Shown here piece by piece: positions 38,827 through 46,972 of a stretch of DNA of 64,000 bases; position 1 is the first letter of the stretch; each line of letters begins with the position of its first letter. Below the pieces are notes generated by a model. The model saw only the letters and a list, made by a program, of their open reading frames with translations. It did no database searches and was not told the DNA's origin. The translations under genes were made by a program, and so were the position numbers. This stretch comes from Pseudomonas tensinigenes. GTDB taxonomy: Bacteria > Pseudomonadota > Gammaproteobacteria > Pseudomonadales > Pseudomonadaceae. Location: assembly GCF_014268445.2 (NCBI RefSeq), contig NZ_CP077089.1:672501-736500 (forward strand), given 5' to 3'.

Positions 38827-39630
38827 TCAATCCACGTGCGCCAAGTCCCCGCGCAACGCCACGCTCGACACCACCATCCCCGCGCGGCACTGGAATTTCT
38901 CGGTGTCTTTGTAGAGGTCGCGCTGGTCGACACTGGCGATGTTGATCACCGCGTTGGCGTCGGCTTTCTTCGCGGCATTCTGCAAGGTGGCCAAGGCCGA
39001 CTGCAGGGCCCAGAAGCAGGCGTCTTCGTCGGACTTGTTCGAGCCGTTGGTTTTACGGCTGCTGCTCACGGTGTCGAGTTTGCGCACCTGTTTTGGCAGC
39101 GTTTCGCCGGCCAGGTAGAACTTCACGCTGCCGTCGAGCAGGCCGGCGTCGGTGGCGCGTTTGACGCCTTCACGGAAGCTCAGGTAGGTCGGCTCGTCGG
39201 CGCCTTGTTTGACGATGCCCAGGTCGTTGACGAACTCGATGTCCGGGTTGATCGACAGCTCTTTGAGCACGTTGTCGCGCAGGCGGTTGACCCAGCGGTT
39301 GTAGTTGCCGTGGATCTTGCCGTCCTTGGCATCGAGGCCGTAGCTGCTGCGGTAGTCGATTTCGAACGAGGTCGGGGTGAACGGGATGTCGACTTCGGCG
39401 TGATGACGACCGCGCACGGTGATCGCCGCTTTGATCATGCCCGGACGTACCGATTGCACGACCCACTGGCGATCGTTCAGCGCAGTGACGATGGCGCGGC
39501 TCATTTGTGACTGGGTAAAGCCGAGGTTCGGCGAGAACTCTTCCTTGGCGTTGTACACCGGTTTGCTGGTGCAACCGCCGAGCACAAAAGCCAGTGCCAA
39601 CAGAGCGGCGATGCGGTGAAACTGAGTCAT
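38827..39630 (-). CDS. Lipoprotein with C-terminal domain paralogous to 37626-38063
   Basis: The 267-residue lipoprotein has its lipobox LGGC at about residue 20. Residues 30-140 form a domain with TVRGRHHAEVDIPF, SFEIDYRSSYGLD and IHGNYNRWVNRLRDNV, a pattern seen in other pseudomonad lipoproteins of unknown function. From about 150 on, the LDGSVKFYLAG, KTNGSNKSD, ANAVINIAS and QCRAGMVVSSVALRGDL blocks repeat those of the small exported protein. It starts 26 bases after the last ketosynthase of the aryl polyene operon, with GGAG eight bases before the ATG, so it is probably the final gene of that transcript. Confidence 0.8.
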   Translation of the reverse strand: MTQFHRIAALLALAFVLGGCTSKPVYNAKEEFSPNLGFTQSQMSRAIVTALNDRQWVVQSVRPGMIKAAITVRGRHHAEVDIPFTPTSFEIDYRSSYGLDAKDGKIHGNYNRWVNRLRDNVLKELSINPDIEFVNDLGIVKQGADEPTYLSFREGVKRATDAGLLDGSVKFYLAGETLPKQVRKLDTVSSSRKTNGSNKSDEDACFWALQSALATLQNAAKKADANAVINIASVDQRDLYKDTEKFQCRAGMVVSSVALRGDLAHVD

Positions 39631-39655
39631 TCCCTTCACTCCAAAGGTGTTGCGG

Positions 39656-40882
39656 TCAGTGCCAGCGGCGGAAAATCAACGAGGTGTTGACGCCACCAAA
39701 AGCAAAATTGTTGTTCATCACGTAGTCGTGATGCATCTGGCGGAATTCGCCGCGCAGGTAATCGAGTTTGCCGCAGTGCGGATCGACCTCGTCGAGGTTG
39801 AACGTGTGCACGTACAGGTCGCGGTTCATCATCTCGATGCTGAACCACGACTCCAGCGCGCCGCAGGCGCCGAGGGTGTGGCCGAGGAAACTCTTCTGCG
39901 AGCTGATCGGCATGCGCTCGCCGAACAAACTGCTGGTTGCCAGTGTTTCGGCAATGTCGCCCTGTTCTGTAGCCGTGCCGTGACCATTTACATAACCGAT
40001 GGCATCCGGCGTCAGGCCGGCGTCTTCCAGCGCCAGTTCCATTGCACGACGCATGGTCACTTGTTCCGGGCGTGTGGTGTGCTGGCCGTCGGCGTTGCTG
40101 CCGAAGCCGACGATCTCGGCGTGGATGTGCGCACCGCGGGCGAGGGCGTGCTCCAGCTCTTCGAGGACCAGCATGCCGCCGCCTTCACCGATCACCAGAC
40201 CATCGCGGCCCTTGTCGTACGGGCGCGGGCTGGTCTGTGGCGCATCGTTTTTCAGGCTGGTGGCGTAGAGCGCGTCGAAGACCATGGCTTCGGTCGGGCA
40301 CAGCTCTTCGGCGCCGCCGGCGAGCATCAGCGGCAGGCGCCCGAACTTGATTGCTTCGTAGGCGTAACCGATGCCCTGACTGCCGCTGGTGCAGGCGCTG
40401 GACGTCGGGATCAGCCGCCCGGTCAGGCCAAAGAAGATGCTGATGTTGGCGGCGGTGGTGTGCGGCATCATTCGCACGTAGGAGTTGGCATTGAGGCCTT
40501 CGGCGACCGAGTTGAGCAGCATATTGCCGAACGCTTTGATCTCGTCGGTGCTGCCGGTGGACGAGCCGCAAGCGACGCCCATGCGCCCATCCTTGATCGA
40601 TTCGTCACCGAGCAAACCGGCGTCAGCCAGGGCGTTTTCTGCCGCACGAACCGCCAGCCGCGATACCCGGCCCATGCTGCGCAGTTGCTTGCGGGTCCAG
40701 TGCGCAGGCACTGCAAAATCATCGATCGGCCCGGCCAGACGCGTGTTGAGTTCGCTGAAGCGATCCCACTCGTCCATCCGGCGGATGCCGCTGCGGTTGG
40801 CCGCGAAATTGCCGGCGATGGTCTCCCAGTCACTGCCCAGCGAGGTGATGCCGGCCATGCCGGTGACGACGACGCGCTTCAT
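39656..40882 (-). CDS. Aryl polyene beta-ketoacyl-ACP synthase (ApeR-type)
   Basis: The 408-residue FabF-like condensing enzyme keeps the full triad: Cys164 (SSACTSG), His301 (NGHGTATEQ) and His335 (LGHTLGACG). In enterobacterial aryl polyene systems the last ketosynthase gene, ApeR, acts as a homodimer in early elongation. The ATG at 40882 shares its A with the ketoreductase stop (TGATG), with GGAGG nine bases upstream. A GTG two codons earlier is less likely. Confidence 0.93.
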   Translation of the reverse strand: MKRVVVTGMAGITSLGSDWETIAGNFAANRSGIRRMDEWDRFSELNTRLAGPIDDFAVPAHWTRKQLRSMGRVSRLAVRAAENALADAGLLGDESIKDGRMGVACGSSTGSTDEIKAFGNMLLNSVAEGLNANSYVRMMPHTTAANISIFFGLTGRLIPTSSACTSGSQGIGYAYEAIKFGRLPLMLAGGAEELCPTEAMVFDALYATSLKNDAPQTSPRPYDKGRDGLVIGEGGGMLVLEELEHALARGAHIHAEIVGFGSNADGQHTTRPEQVTMRRAMELALEDAGLTPDAIGYVNGHGTATEQGDIAETLATSSLFGERMPISSQKSFLGHTLGACGALESWFSIEMMNRDLYVHTFNLDEVDPHCGKLDYLRGEFRQMHHDYVMNNNFAFGGVNTSLIFRRWH

Positions 40883-41610
40883 CAGCACAAGCCTCCGTTG
40901 ACCGCCAGGACCTGGCGGGTGATGTACGAGGCTTCCGCCGACATCAGGAAATTCACTGCACTGGCCACCTCTTCCGGGGTGCCCATGCGTTGTGCGGGGA
41001 TCATTTTCATCAGTTCTTCCACCGGCACGTTTTCGTCGAGCATCGCCGTGTCGATCAGGCCCGGCGCGACGCAGTTAACCGTGATTTTGCGCTTGCCCAG
41101 TTCGATCGCCAATGCCTTCGCCGCGCCGATCACGCCGGCCTTGGAGGCGCTGTAGTTGACCTGGCCACGGTTGCCGATCAGTCCTGACACCGAGGTGATG
41201 CAGACAATGCGACCAGCGGCGCGGCGGCGGATCATCGGCATCATCACCGGGTGCAGCACGTTGTAGAAACCATCTAGGTTGGTGCGCAACACCACGTCCC
41301 AATCGTCGTCACTCAGAGCTGGAAACGCACCGTCGCGGGTCAGGCCGGCATTCAACACAACACCGTAATAGGCACCGTGGCTTTCGACGTCGGCTTCCAG
41401 AATGGTTTTGCAGGTTTCGCGATCGGCAACATCGAATTGCAGAATGCGCGCGTTGCGCCCCAGCGCTTCGATTTCCGCCTGAACGCCTTGCGCCTCAGTC
41501 ACGCCGCTGCGGCAATGCAGGACGATATCGTGCCCGGCCTGCGCCAGACGCAAGGCAATGGCGCGGCCGATGCCACGGCTGGAGCCGGTGACCAGTACGG
41601 ATTCAGTCAT
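40882..41610 (-). CDS. 3-oxoacyl-ACP reductase, FabG-like (ApeQ-type)
   Basis: The 242-residue short-chain dehydrogenase uses NADPH to reduce the 3-keto group during polyene elongation. It has the Rossmann loop GSSRGIG, LNAGLTRD (the NNAG region), Ser140, Tyr153 and Lys157 in the catalytic set (VNYSASKAG), and the C-terminal VNGGLC. It overlaps the dehydratase gene by eight bases and the ketosynthase gene by one. Confidence 0.93.
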   Translation of the reverse strand: MTESVLVTGSSRGIGRAIALRLAQAGHDIVLHCRSGVTEAQGVQAEIEALGRNARILQFDVADRETCKTILEADVESHGAYYGVVLNAGLTRDGAFPALSDDDWDVVLRTNLDGFYNVLHPVMMPMIRRRAAGRIVCITSVSGLIGNRGQVNYSASKAGVIGAAKALAIELGKRKITVNCVAPGLIDTAMLDENVPVEELMKMIPAQRMGTPEEVASAVNFLMSAEASYITRQVLAVNGGLC

Positions 41611-42067
41611 CGTTCGACTCCTGTGTCTGTTGCAGATATTGAGTAACCTGGGGCGGGCGGAACACGTTCAGCCGCGCGCTGGCGTGGATGCCGGCGCCGT
41701 GGATATGGCATTCGAAGACGCCCATGCCGTTGTCGTCTTCCAGCGAGCGCAGACCATGGATGGTCAGATCGCTACCGGCGGGAAAGGCTTCGACGTTGCA
41801 CTCGAACTTGCGTGTGCCGAGCAGAAAACCCAGCTCCACCGGGTTGCCTTTCTGCCGCGCGTGGCAGCCGGCAAATGCGGCGACGCTCTGTGCCATCAGC
41901 TCGACGCCGACCCACGCCGGCAGGCTGCCATCGGGCAGGCTGAACAAGCCTTCGGGCTTGACCGTGAGGCGGGTGAAAATCTGCTCCTCGTCAAAGCTGA
42001 GGATGTTGTCGATCAGAATCATGTCGCCCGCATGGGGCAGCAGTTCGGCGAGCGGCCAATCAGTCAT
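41603..42067 (-). CDS. Hotdog-fold 3-hydroxyacyl-ACP dehydratase (ApeP-type)
   Basis: The 154-residue protein starts MTDWPLAELLPHAGDMILIDNIL, where the PH of LLPHAGDM is the usual catalytic His position. It continues with GVELMAQSVAAFAGCHAR on the central helix. In enterobacteria ApeP pairs with ApeI as a heteromeric dehydratase. Here the ApeI part is fused to the ligase at 53572-55251. The ATG at 42067 overlaps the upstream ketosynthase stop. The frame remains open upstream, but that part is inside the ketosynthase gene. Confidence 0.9.
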   Translation of the reverse strand: MTDWPLAELLPHAGDMILIDNILSFDEEQIFTRLTVKPEGLFSLPDGSLPAWVGVELMAQSVAAFAGCHARQKGNPVELGFLLGTRKFECNVEAFPAGSDLTIHGLRSLEDDNGMGVFECHIHGAGIHASARLNVFRPPQVTQYLQQTQESNDD

Positions 42068-43260
42068 GGGGCGTCTCCGATAATCAGGCTGACGTTGTTG
42101 CCGCCGAAGGCAAACGAGTTGCTCATCAGGTAGCGGGGTGCAATGGACGTCAGGCGCTCGCTCGCGGTCACCCACTTCAGCGGTGGCAGCGCGGGATCGG
42201 CCTGAGCGTCCCAGACGTGCGGCGGCAAGGCGTGATCGGGGTTGTCGGCGCTCAGGCTCAACCAGCAGAACGCCGCTTCCAGAGCACCGGCCGCGCCAAG
42301 GGTGTGGCCGGTCATCGGTTTGGTCGACGAGCACGCGACGCCTTCGGGAAACAGCGCGGCAACCGCTAGGCTTTCCATGGCGTCGTTGTGTTGGGTAGCG
42401 GTGCCGTGCAGGTTCAGGTAGTTGATCTGCGCTGCTTGCAGGTGCGCGTGGCTCAAGGCTTTCTGCATCGCTTGCAGGGCGCCGCGCCCGGTCGGCTCAG
42501 GGGCGGAAATGTGATGCGCGTCGGAACTGGCGCCAGCGCCAAGCAAGGCAATGGCCGGGCCTTCGCCTTGCTTTTTGCTCATCACGAACAGCACCGCCGC
42601 TTCACCGATGTTGATGCCGCTGCGGTTGGCCGAGAACGGATTGCAGCGCTCGTCGGATATCGCTTCGAGTGACGAGAAACCGTTGAGGGTCAGTTTGCAC
42701 AAACTGTCGACGCCGCCGCACAGCACCGCGTCGCACAGGCCCAGATCGAGCAAACGCTGAGCGCTCATCAGTGCCCGGGCGCTGGAGGTGCACGCCGTGG
42801 AAATCACATAGGCCGGGCCGCTCAGTTGTAGCCAGTCGGCAAGGAAATTGGCCGGGGCGCCGAGTTCCTGTTGCCGATAGTCGTATTCCGCCGGGAACTG
42901 CTGCTCGCGAATGTAGTGCGCCAGACCACGGCTGGCCTCGTCGATGCCGGAAGTGCTGGTGCCGAGCACCACACCGATGCGCTCGCGGCCGAAGGTCTGG
43001 ATCGCTTGATCGATGTCATCGCGAATCTGCAACGCCGCTTCCAGCAGCAGTTGATTGTTGCGGCTGCGCTGATCGGCGAGTTCTGCCGGGATCGGCGCCA
43101 GTTCGCCCTGGACGGCAGCGACGGGCAACTCACGCTCCGCCACCCAGCCGGACTCGCGGCGCATGCCCGAGCAGTCGCCGGCGAACAGGTTGCGCGCGAC
43201 GGCTTGCTTGTCGCGGCCCAGCGCGCAGATCACGCCGAGGGCATTCAGGTAAGCGGTCAT
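42064..43260 (-). CDS. Aryl polyene beta-ketoacyl-ACP synthase (ApeO-type)
   Basis: The 398-residue condensing enzyme has an intact triad: Cys157 (STACTSSA), His285 (LHGTATQHN) and His319 (TGHTLGAAG). ApeO works with the ketosynthase-like chain-length factor ApeC, here probably the product of 57080-57805, to extend the polyene. It overlaps the dehydratase by four bases and the preceding lipoprotein gene by four, so it is tightly coupled in the operon. Confidence 0.93.
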   Translation of the reverse strand: MTAYLNALGVICALGRDKQAVARNLFAGDCSGMRRESGWVAERELPVAAVQGELAPIPAELADQRSRNNQLLLEAALQIRDDIDQAIQTFGRERIGVVLGTSTSGIDEASRGLAHYIREQQFPAEYDYRQQELGAPANFLADWLQLSGPAYVISTACTSSARALMSAQRLLDLGLCDAVLCGGVDSLCKLTLNGFSSLEAISDERCNPFSANRSGINIGEAAVLFVMSKKQGEGPAIALLGAGASSDAHHISAPEPTGRGALQAMQKALSHAHLQAAQINYLNLHGTATQHNDAMESLAVAALFPEGVACSSTKPMTGHTLGAAGALEAAFCWLSLSADNPDHALPPHVWDAQADPALPPLKWVTASERLTSIAPRYLMSNSFAFGGNNVSLIIGDAP

Positions 43261-43748
43261 GGTGTCGGTTCACCCAACGGAGAAACGCGGTAGTGCGGGC
43301 CTTGGGGCAGGTTCAATTGAAAGCTCAACGGTTGTGAATAGTGAATATCCCAGCGCGCAGGCAGCGAGCGTTGCTGACCTTGTTGTTGCGCGGAGGGGTA
43401 ATTGCGCAGCAGCTCACCGGACGGGGTCAGGGCGAACAGCAGCGCGGCGAACAATTCCCGCGCTTCCGGATTCGGTGGCAGCAGACCATCGGCTTGCCAA
43501 TGGCCGTCGATCAGTTGCTGACGTGCCTGGGGAATACCCAGCGGATCCATCATCGACCAGCGGATGCCCGGGCCTTCACGCTGGATCACCAGCAGCCAGT
43601 CCTGGCGTTGTTCGGCTTGCTGGCGTTCGATGTGCAGTTGCAGCGGCAGGGGCAGCGTCGGGTTGCCCGCAGGCAACGGCGCCTGGCTGGCGCAGGCACT
43701 CAACAGAAGCATCACGCCGACCACAAAAAGTCGCAGCGCTGCGGTCAC
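43257..43748 (-). CDS. DUF3261-type lipoprotein of the aryl polyene cluster
   Basis: The product is a lipoprotein of about 163 residues with a signal of MTAALRLFVVGVMLLLSAC type and lipobox LSAC. Its mature part has EGPGIRWSMMDPLGIPQARQQLIDGHW, typical of the small lipoproteins found next to MMPL exporters in aryl polyene clusters. The GTG at 43748 is preferred because codons further upstream are a REP sequence. No clear ribosome-binding site is seen, since the REP ends at the start codon. It probably acts in the outer membrane or periplasm in polyene transfer. Confidence 0.75.
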   Translation of the reverse strand: MTAALRLFVVGVMLLLSACASQAPLPAGNPTLPLPLQLHIERQQAEQRQDWLLVIQREGPGIRWSMMDPLGIPQARQQLIDGHWQADGLLPPNPEARELFAALLFALTPSGELLRNYPSAQQQGQQRSLPARWDIHYSQPLSFQLNLPQGPHYRVSPLGEPTP

Positions 43749-43840
43749 TGTGGGAGCGAGCCTGCTCGCGAAGACGCCGGCACATTCAACAAAGAGGCTG
43801 GCTGACCCACCGCTTTCGCGAGCAGGCTCGCTCCCACAGG
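43748..43840. repeat. REP pair (REPIN), arms inward, inside the operon
   Basis: TGTGGGAGCGAGCCTGCTCG and its complement (43813-43839) fill the only sizeable spacer in the aryl polyene operon, between the methyltransferase and the lipoprotein genes. Confidence 0.9.
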
Positions 43841-43852
43841 TTATGTGTCGCA

Positions 43853-44578
43853 TCAACGATCACCTTCAAGCGGTTTACGCGCGACAACGTTCACCAACGT
43901 CTCTTCACGCTCACCAAACGGTTTCGGCTTGCGCACCCCGAACCGCTCCAGCAAGCCAAAATCCTTCGACCGGCTCCACCACAGATACGGGTAGGAAACA
44001 TTGCATTCGCCAAACTCAAACCCCTGCCCACGAATCATCTGCAGATACTGCGCCGCACTCTTCTGCACATGCATCGGATGGCGGAATAGCCAGCGAATCA
44101 CCCACGTATCAATGTAAGCCTCTGTGGATTCGGCGAACAGCAGATAGCCACCCGGTTTCAGCACCCGATAAAACTCGGCCAGCGCTTTTTCCTGCTCGAC
44201 CAGATGGTGGAACGTCTGGTGACAGAACAGCAGATCAACACTGGCGTCCACCACATTGAGCGTCGCGCAATCACTACCGATCAGCTCTACATCGAGGCCC
44301 AGACGCGTCGCTTCTTCAGCGCTCAACTCCAGGCTATGCGGATCGGCGTCAACACCGATCAAACGCTGTGGCGCAAAGGTCTGGCGCAGATGACCGAACG
44401 ACTTGCCCTGACCGCAACCGGCATCCAGCAGCACCGGATTTTCCGGCAGGGCGTCACTGAACAACCCGCGCAAATCGTTGATCGCCACGCGCAGCACATG
44501 GTGCTGCCAGGTGTGGCTGCGCAGGAACCAGAAACCAAAGCGGGTTTCCTCGACGTAGCTGTCGCTCAAGTAATTCAT
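43853..44578 (-). CDS. SAM-dependent methyltransferase
   Basis: The 241-residue class I methyltransferase has motif I LLDAGCGQGKSFGHL, the acidic motif II residue in IGVDADPHSLEL and a motif IV region VDLLFCHQTFHHL. A LKPGGYLLFAEST block ends the core. It probably methylates the aromatic head group of the polyene. Its ATG overlaps the flavoprotein stop by four bases. Confidence 0.88.
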   Translation of the reverse strand: MNYLSDSYVEETRFGFWFLRSHTWQHHVLRVAINDLRGLFSDALPENPVLLDAGCGQGKSFGHLRQTFAPQRLIGVDADPHSLELSAEEATRLGLDVELIGSDCATLNVVDASVDLLFCHQTFHHLVEQEKALAEFYRVLKPGGYLLFAESTEAYIDTWVIRWLFRHPMHVQKSAAQYLQMIRGQGFEFGECNVSYPYLWWSRSKDFGLLERFGVRKPKPFGEREETLVNVVARKPLEGDR

Positions 44579-45822
44579 GTGGCGTCCTTTGCACAGAGTT
44601 CGGAAATCATCTTCAAGCGGCGGCGGGCTTCGCTGACGAACGGGTTGCGCTCATCCCAGGCGTAGCCGGCGAGGATCGAACAGATCATCCGACGGATTTC
44701 CGCCTGACTGTCTTCATAGAAAATCACGTCCTGAAAGGTGCCGGCGTACCAGCCCTCTACGTAGCAGCGAAAGGTGTCGACGCCGCGCTTGAGCGGCTCG
44801 GCGAATTCGCTTTGCCAGTCGACGGTTTCGCCCTGCAACTGACGGTGCAAAACCGCTGCCGCCATGCTCGCCGAGCGCATGGCGATGGTCACGCCGGAGG
44901 AAAACACCGGGTCGAGAAATTCCGCCGCGTTGCCGAGCAGCGCGAAGCCTGGACCATGCAGGGTTTTCACATTGGCGGCGTAACCGCCGAGGGTGCGCGC
45001 CGGGGTGTCCCACACAGCATTGGTCAGTACGCCGGCAAGGCTCGGGGTTTCGGCGATGAAACTGCGCAGGCAGGCATCCAGATCGCTGTCACGGCCGTTG
45101 AAATGCTCTTGCGCGGCGACCACACCCACCGAGCAGCGTCCGTTGCTGAACGGGATCGTCCAGAACCAGATATCGCGGTGTTCCGGATGGGTGGTGACGA
45201 GAATTTTTTCGCGGTCGAATGCCGGGTTGTCGATGTGATCCTCGACGTGGGTGAACACCGCTTGGCGCACCGGAAAATTCGACGGTGCTTCCAGATCCAG
45301 CAGTCGCGACAGGACACGGCCATAGCCGCTGGCATCGAGGACGAAATCCGCTTCGACGCGGTACTCACTGCCGTCCTCGCGGCGTACGTCGAGCAACGGT
45401 ATTGTCCGCTCGAAATCGACGCTGACGATGGCATCGCCGTAGCGGATTTCCGCGCCCTGCAACGCCGCTTGATCAGCCAGCAGTTTGTCGAAGTCGGCAC
45501 GTTGCACCTGGAACGTGGTCGGTTTGCCGCCGGTAAAGGTGTCACCGAAATCGAAGGCGCTGTAACGCTCGCCCCAGGCGAATGCGGCGCCGGTCTTGCG
45601 CTGGAAGCCGGCGGCATTGACGGCGTCGAGCATGCCGGCCTCTTCGACGAAATCCAGGCAATGGCTGAGCAGGCTTTCGCCGATCGAAAAGCGCGGAAAG
45701 TGCTGGCGCTCGATCACCAACACATCGTGGCCCTTGCGCCTGAGCAACGCCGCTGCGATAGCGCCGGACGGGCCAGCGCCGATGATCACGACCTGACGGG
45801 ATTCCATTTCAACGATTGGCAC
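44575..45822 (-). CDS. FAD-dependent oxidoreductase, halogenase-like
   Basis: The 415-residue flavoprotein has the FAD loop GAGPSGAIAAALLRR (about 15-29) and ERQHFPRFSIGESL. A Lys at residue 76 lies in GFQRKTGAAF and WFWTIP at 219-224. WxWxIP and a conserved Lys at that place are hallmarks of flavin-dependent halogenases. Related proteins without halogenase activity also exist, so the reaction is unproven. The GTG start at 45822 has GGAG six bases upstream and overlaps the antiporter gene. An ATG five codons in is the alternative. Confidence 0.85.
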   Translation of the reverse strand: MPIVEMESRQVVIIGAGPSGAIAAALLRRKGHDVLVIERQHFPRFSIGESLLSHCLDFVEEAGMLDAVNAAGFQRKTGAAFAWGERYSAFDFGDTFTGGKPTTFQVQRADFDKLLADQAALQGAEIRYGDAIVSVDFERTIPLLDVRREDGSEYRVEADFVLDASGYGRVLSRLLDLEAPSNFPVRQAVFTHVEDHIDNPAFDREKILVTTHPEHRDIWFWTIPFSNGRCSVGVVAAQEHFNGRDSDLDACLRSFIAETPSLAGVLTNAVWDTPARTLGGYAANVKTLHGPGFALLGNAAEFLDPVFSSGVTIAMRSASMAAAVLHRQLQGETVDWQSEFAEPLKRGVDTFRCYVEGWYAGTFQDVIFYEDSQAEIRRMICSILAGYAWDERNPFVSEARRRLKMISELCAKDAT

Positions 45823-46972
45823 GTGAGCTCCGGGACAGAGGCTGTTGCAGATTCAAAGGCGCGCGATGCAGGCCGATCAGGGCCGGTAGCAGCGTCGCGA
45901 TCAGGCCCATCAGCATCAGCGCGAAGTACAGCGCCGGTGTGATCAGCTGTTGTTGCAAGAGCAGATTGAGAAAGACGATTTCGCTGAGGCCACGAATATT
46001 CAGCAGCACACTTTCGCGCCAGCGGCTGGCGCCTTCGAACGAGGCGCCGGCCCAGCCGAGGCCTAGCCAGTTGCCGAGCAGTTTACTGGCAATCGGTAAC
46101 AGCAATAGCGCCGCCCATTGCAGCGGACCAAGGCTGGAGAGGGCGCTGTGCACGTCGATCTGCACGATGCCGAACGTCAGAATCAGCGGAATCGCCAGCC
46201 ACGTCTGCAAACGGCTCATCCAGCGCGCCGGCAATGGCAGCACCAATGGCACTTTCAGCGCGGCCATGCACAGCAGATAGCCGATGCCGAAGATCAGCGC
46301 GTTGAGTTTGTAATGCTCGGCCATCACCAGCAGCGCGAAGAAACCGAGGCTGTAAGTCAGCGGTCGACGCACAGCGAACAGATGCAGCAACAGCGGCACG
46401 CACGCGAGGCCCAGCGGCAGTAACAGACTGCTCAGGTGCAGACTGCCCTGAGCGAGGCCGAACAATGTCCAGCAGGTCAGATCAATGAGGATCGCGGTCT
46501 GCACCAATCGGCGCGTGGCGGCCGGCGGATAATCGATGTGGCGCAGATACAGGTACAGCACCGGGATCGCGGTAATCGCGAACACCAGACCGATGGCTAG
46601 CGAGTTGAGCCACGGTTGCGTCGGCAGTAGCCAATACGCAGCGGCAAGACCACAGGCGAACGGCACGAGGAAACTCGGCACGGCGATTTTCACGCTCTGA
46701 CGATCGAGTTTCAGATCGATCACATCACTGAGGATATGCCCGAGCAGCAGGGCAAAACTCAGGCTGTAGAGGTTTTTCAGCCAGTCTGGCGCGATCAGCT
46801 CGGCGCCGCTGAGCTGCCAGCCCGGCTCGATCCAGAAGTACATCAGCAGCGGCAAGCCGAAGCTCGCCAGCAGCAACTGGCTGACGATCGGGATCAGGCC
46901 GAAGTGGCGCCCGATACGAGTGGCTACGGCGAACAATGCCAGGGCCAGCAGCCAGAAACCGGCGACCATCAT
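45809..46972 (-). CDS. CPA2-type cation:proton antiporter-like membrane protein
   Basis: The 387-residue protein is very hydrophobic, with about 12 helices. Similarity to the Na+/H+ exchanger (CPA2/Kef) fold shows in the SFALLLGHILSDVIDLKL stretch, AITAIPVLYLYL (TAxPVL-like), a membrane Asp in TAILIDLTCWTLF, and SKLLGNWLGLG...LNIRGLSEIVFL near the end. The ATG at 46972 overlaps the MMPL stop (ATGA), so it is part of the operon. It is not a usual member of described aryl polyene clusters and may supply ion balance for export. Confidence 0.8.
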   Translation of the reverse strand: MMVAGFWLLALALFAVATRIGRHFGLIPIVSQLLLASFGLPLLMYFWIEPGWQLSGAELIAPDWLKNLYSLSFALLLGHILSDVIDLKLDRQSVKIAVPSFLVPFACGLAAAYWLLPTQPWLNSLAIGLVFAITAIPVLYLYLRHIDYPPAATRRLVQTAILIDLTCWTLFGLAQGSLHLSSLLLPLGLACVPLLLHLFAVRRPLTYSLGFFALLVMAEHYKLNALIFGIGYLLCMAALKVPLVLPLPARWMSRLQTWLAIPLILTFGIVQIDVHSALSSLGPLQWAALLLLPIASKLLGNWLGLGWAGASFEGASRWRESVLLNIRGLSEIVFLNLLLQQQLITPALYFALMLMGLIATLLPALIGLHRAPLNLQQPLSRSSRANR

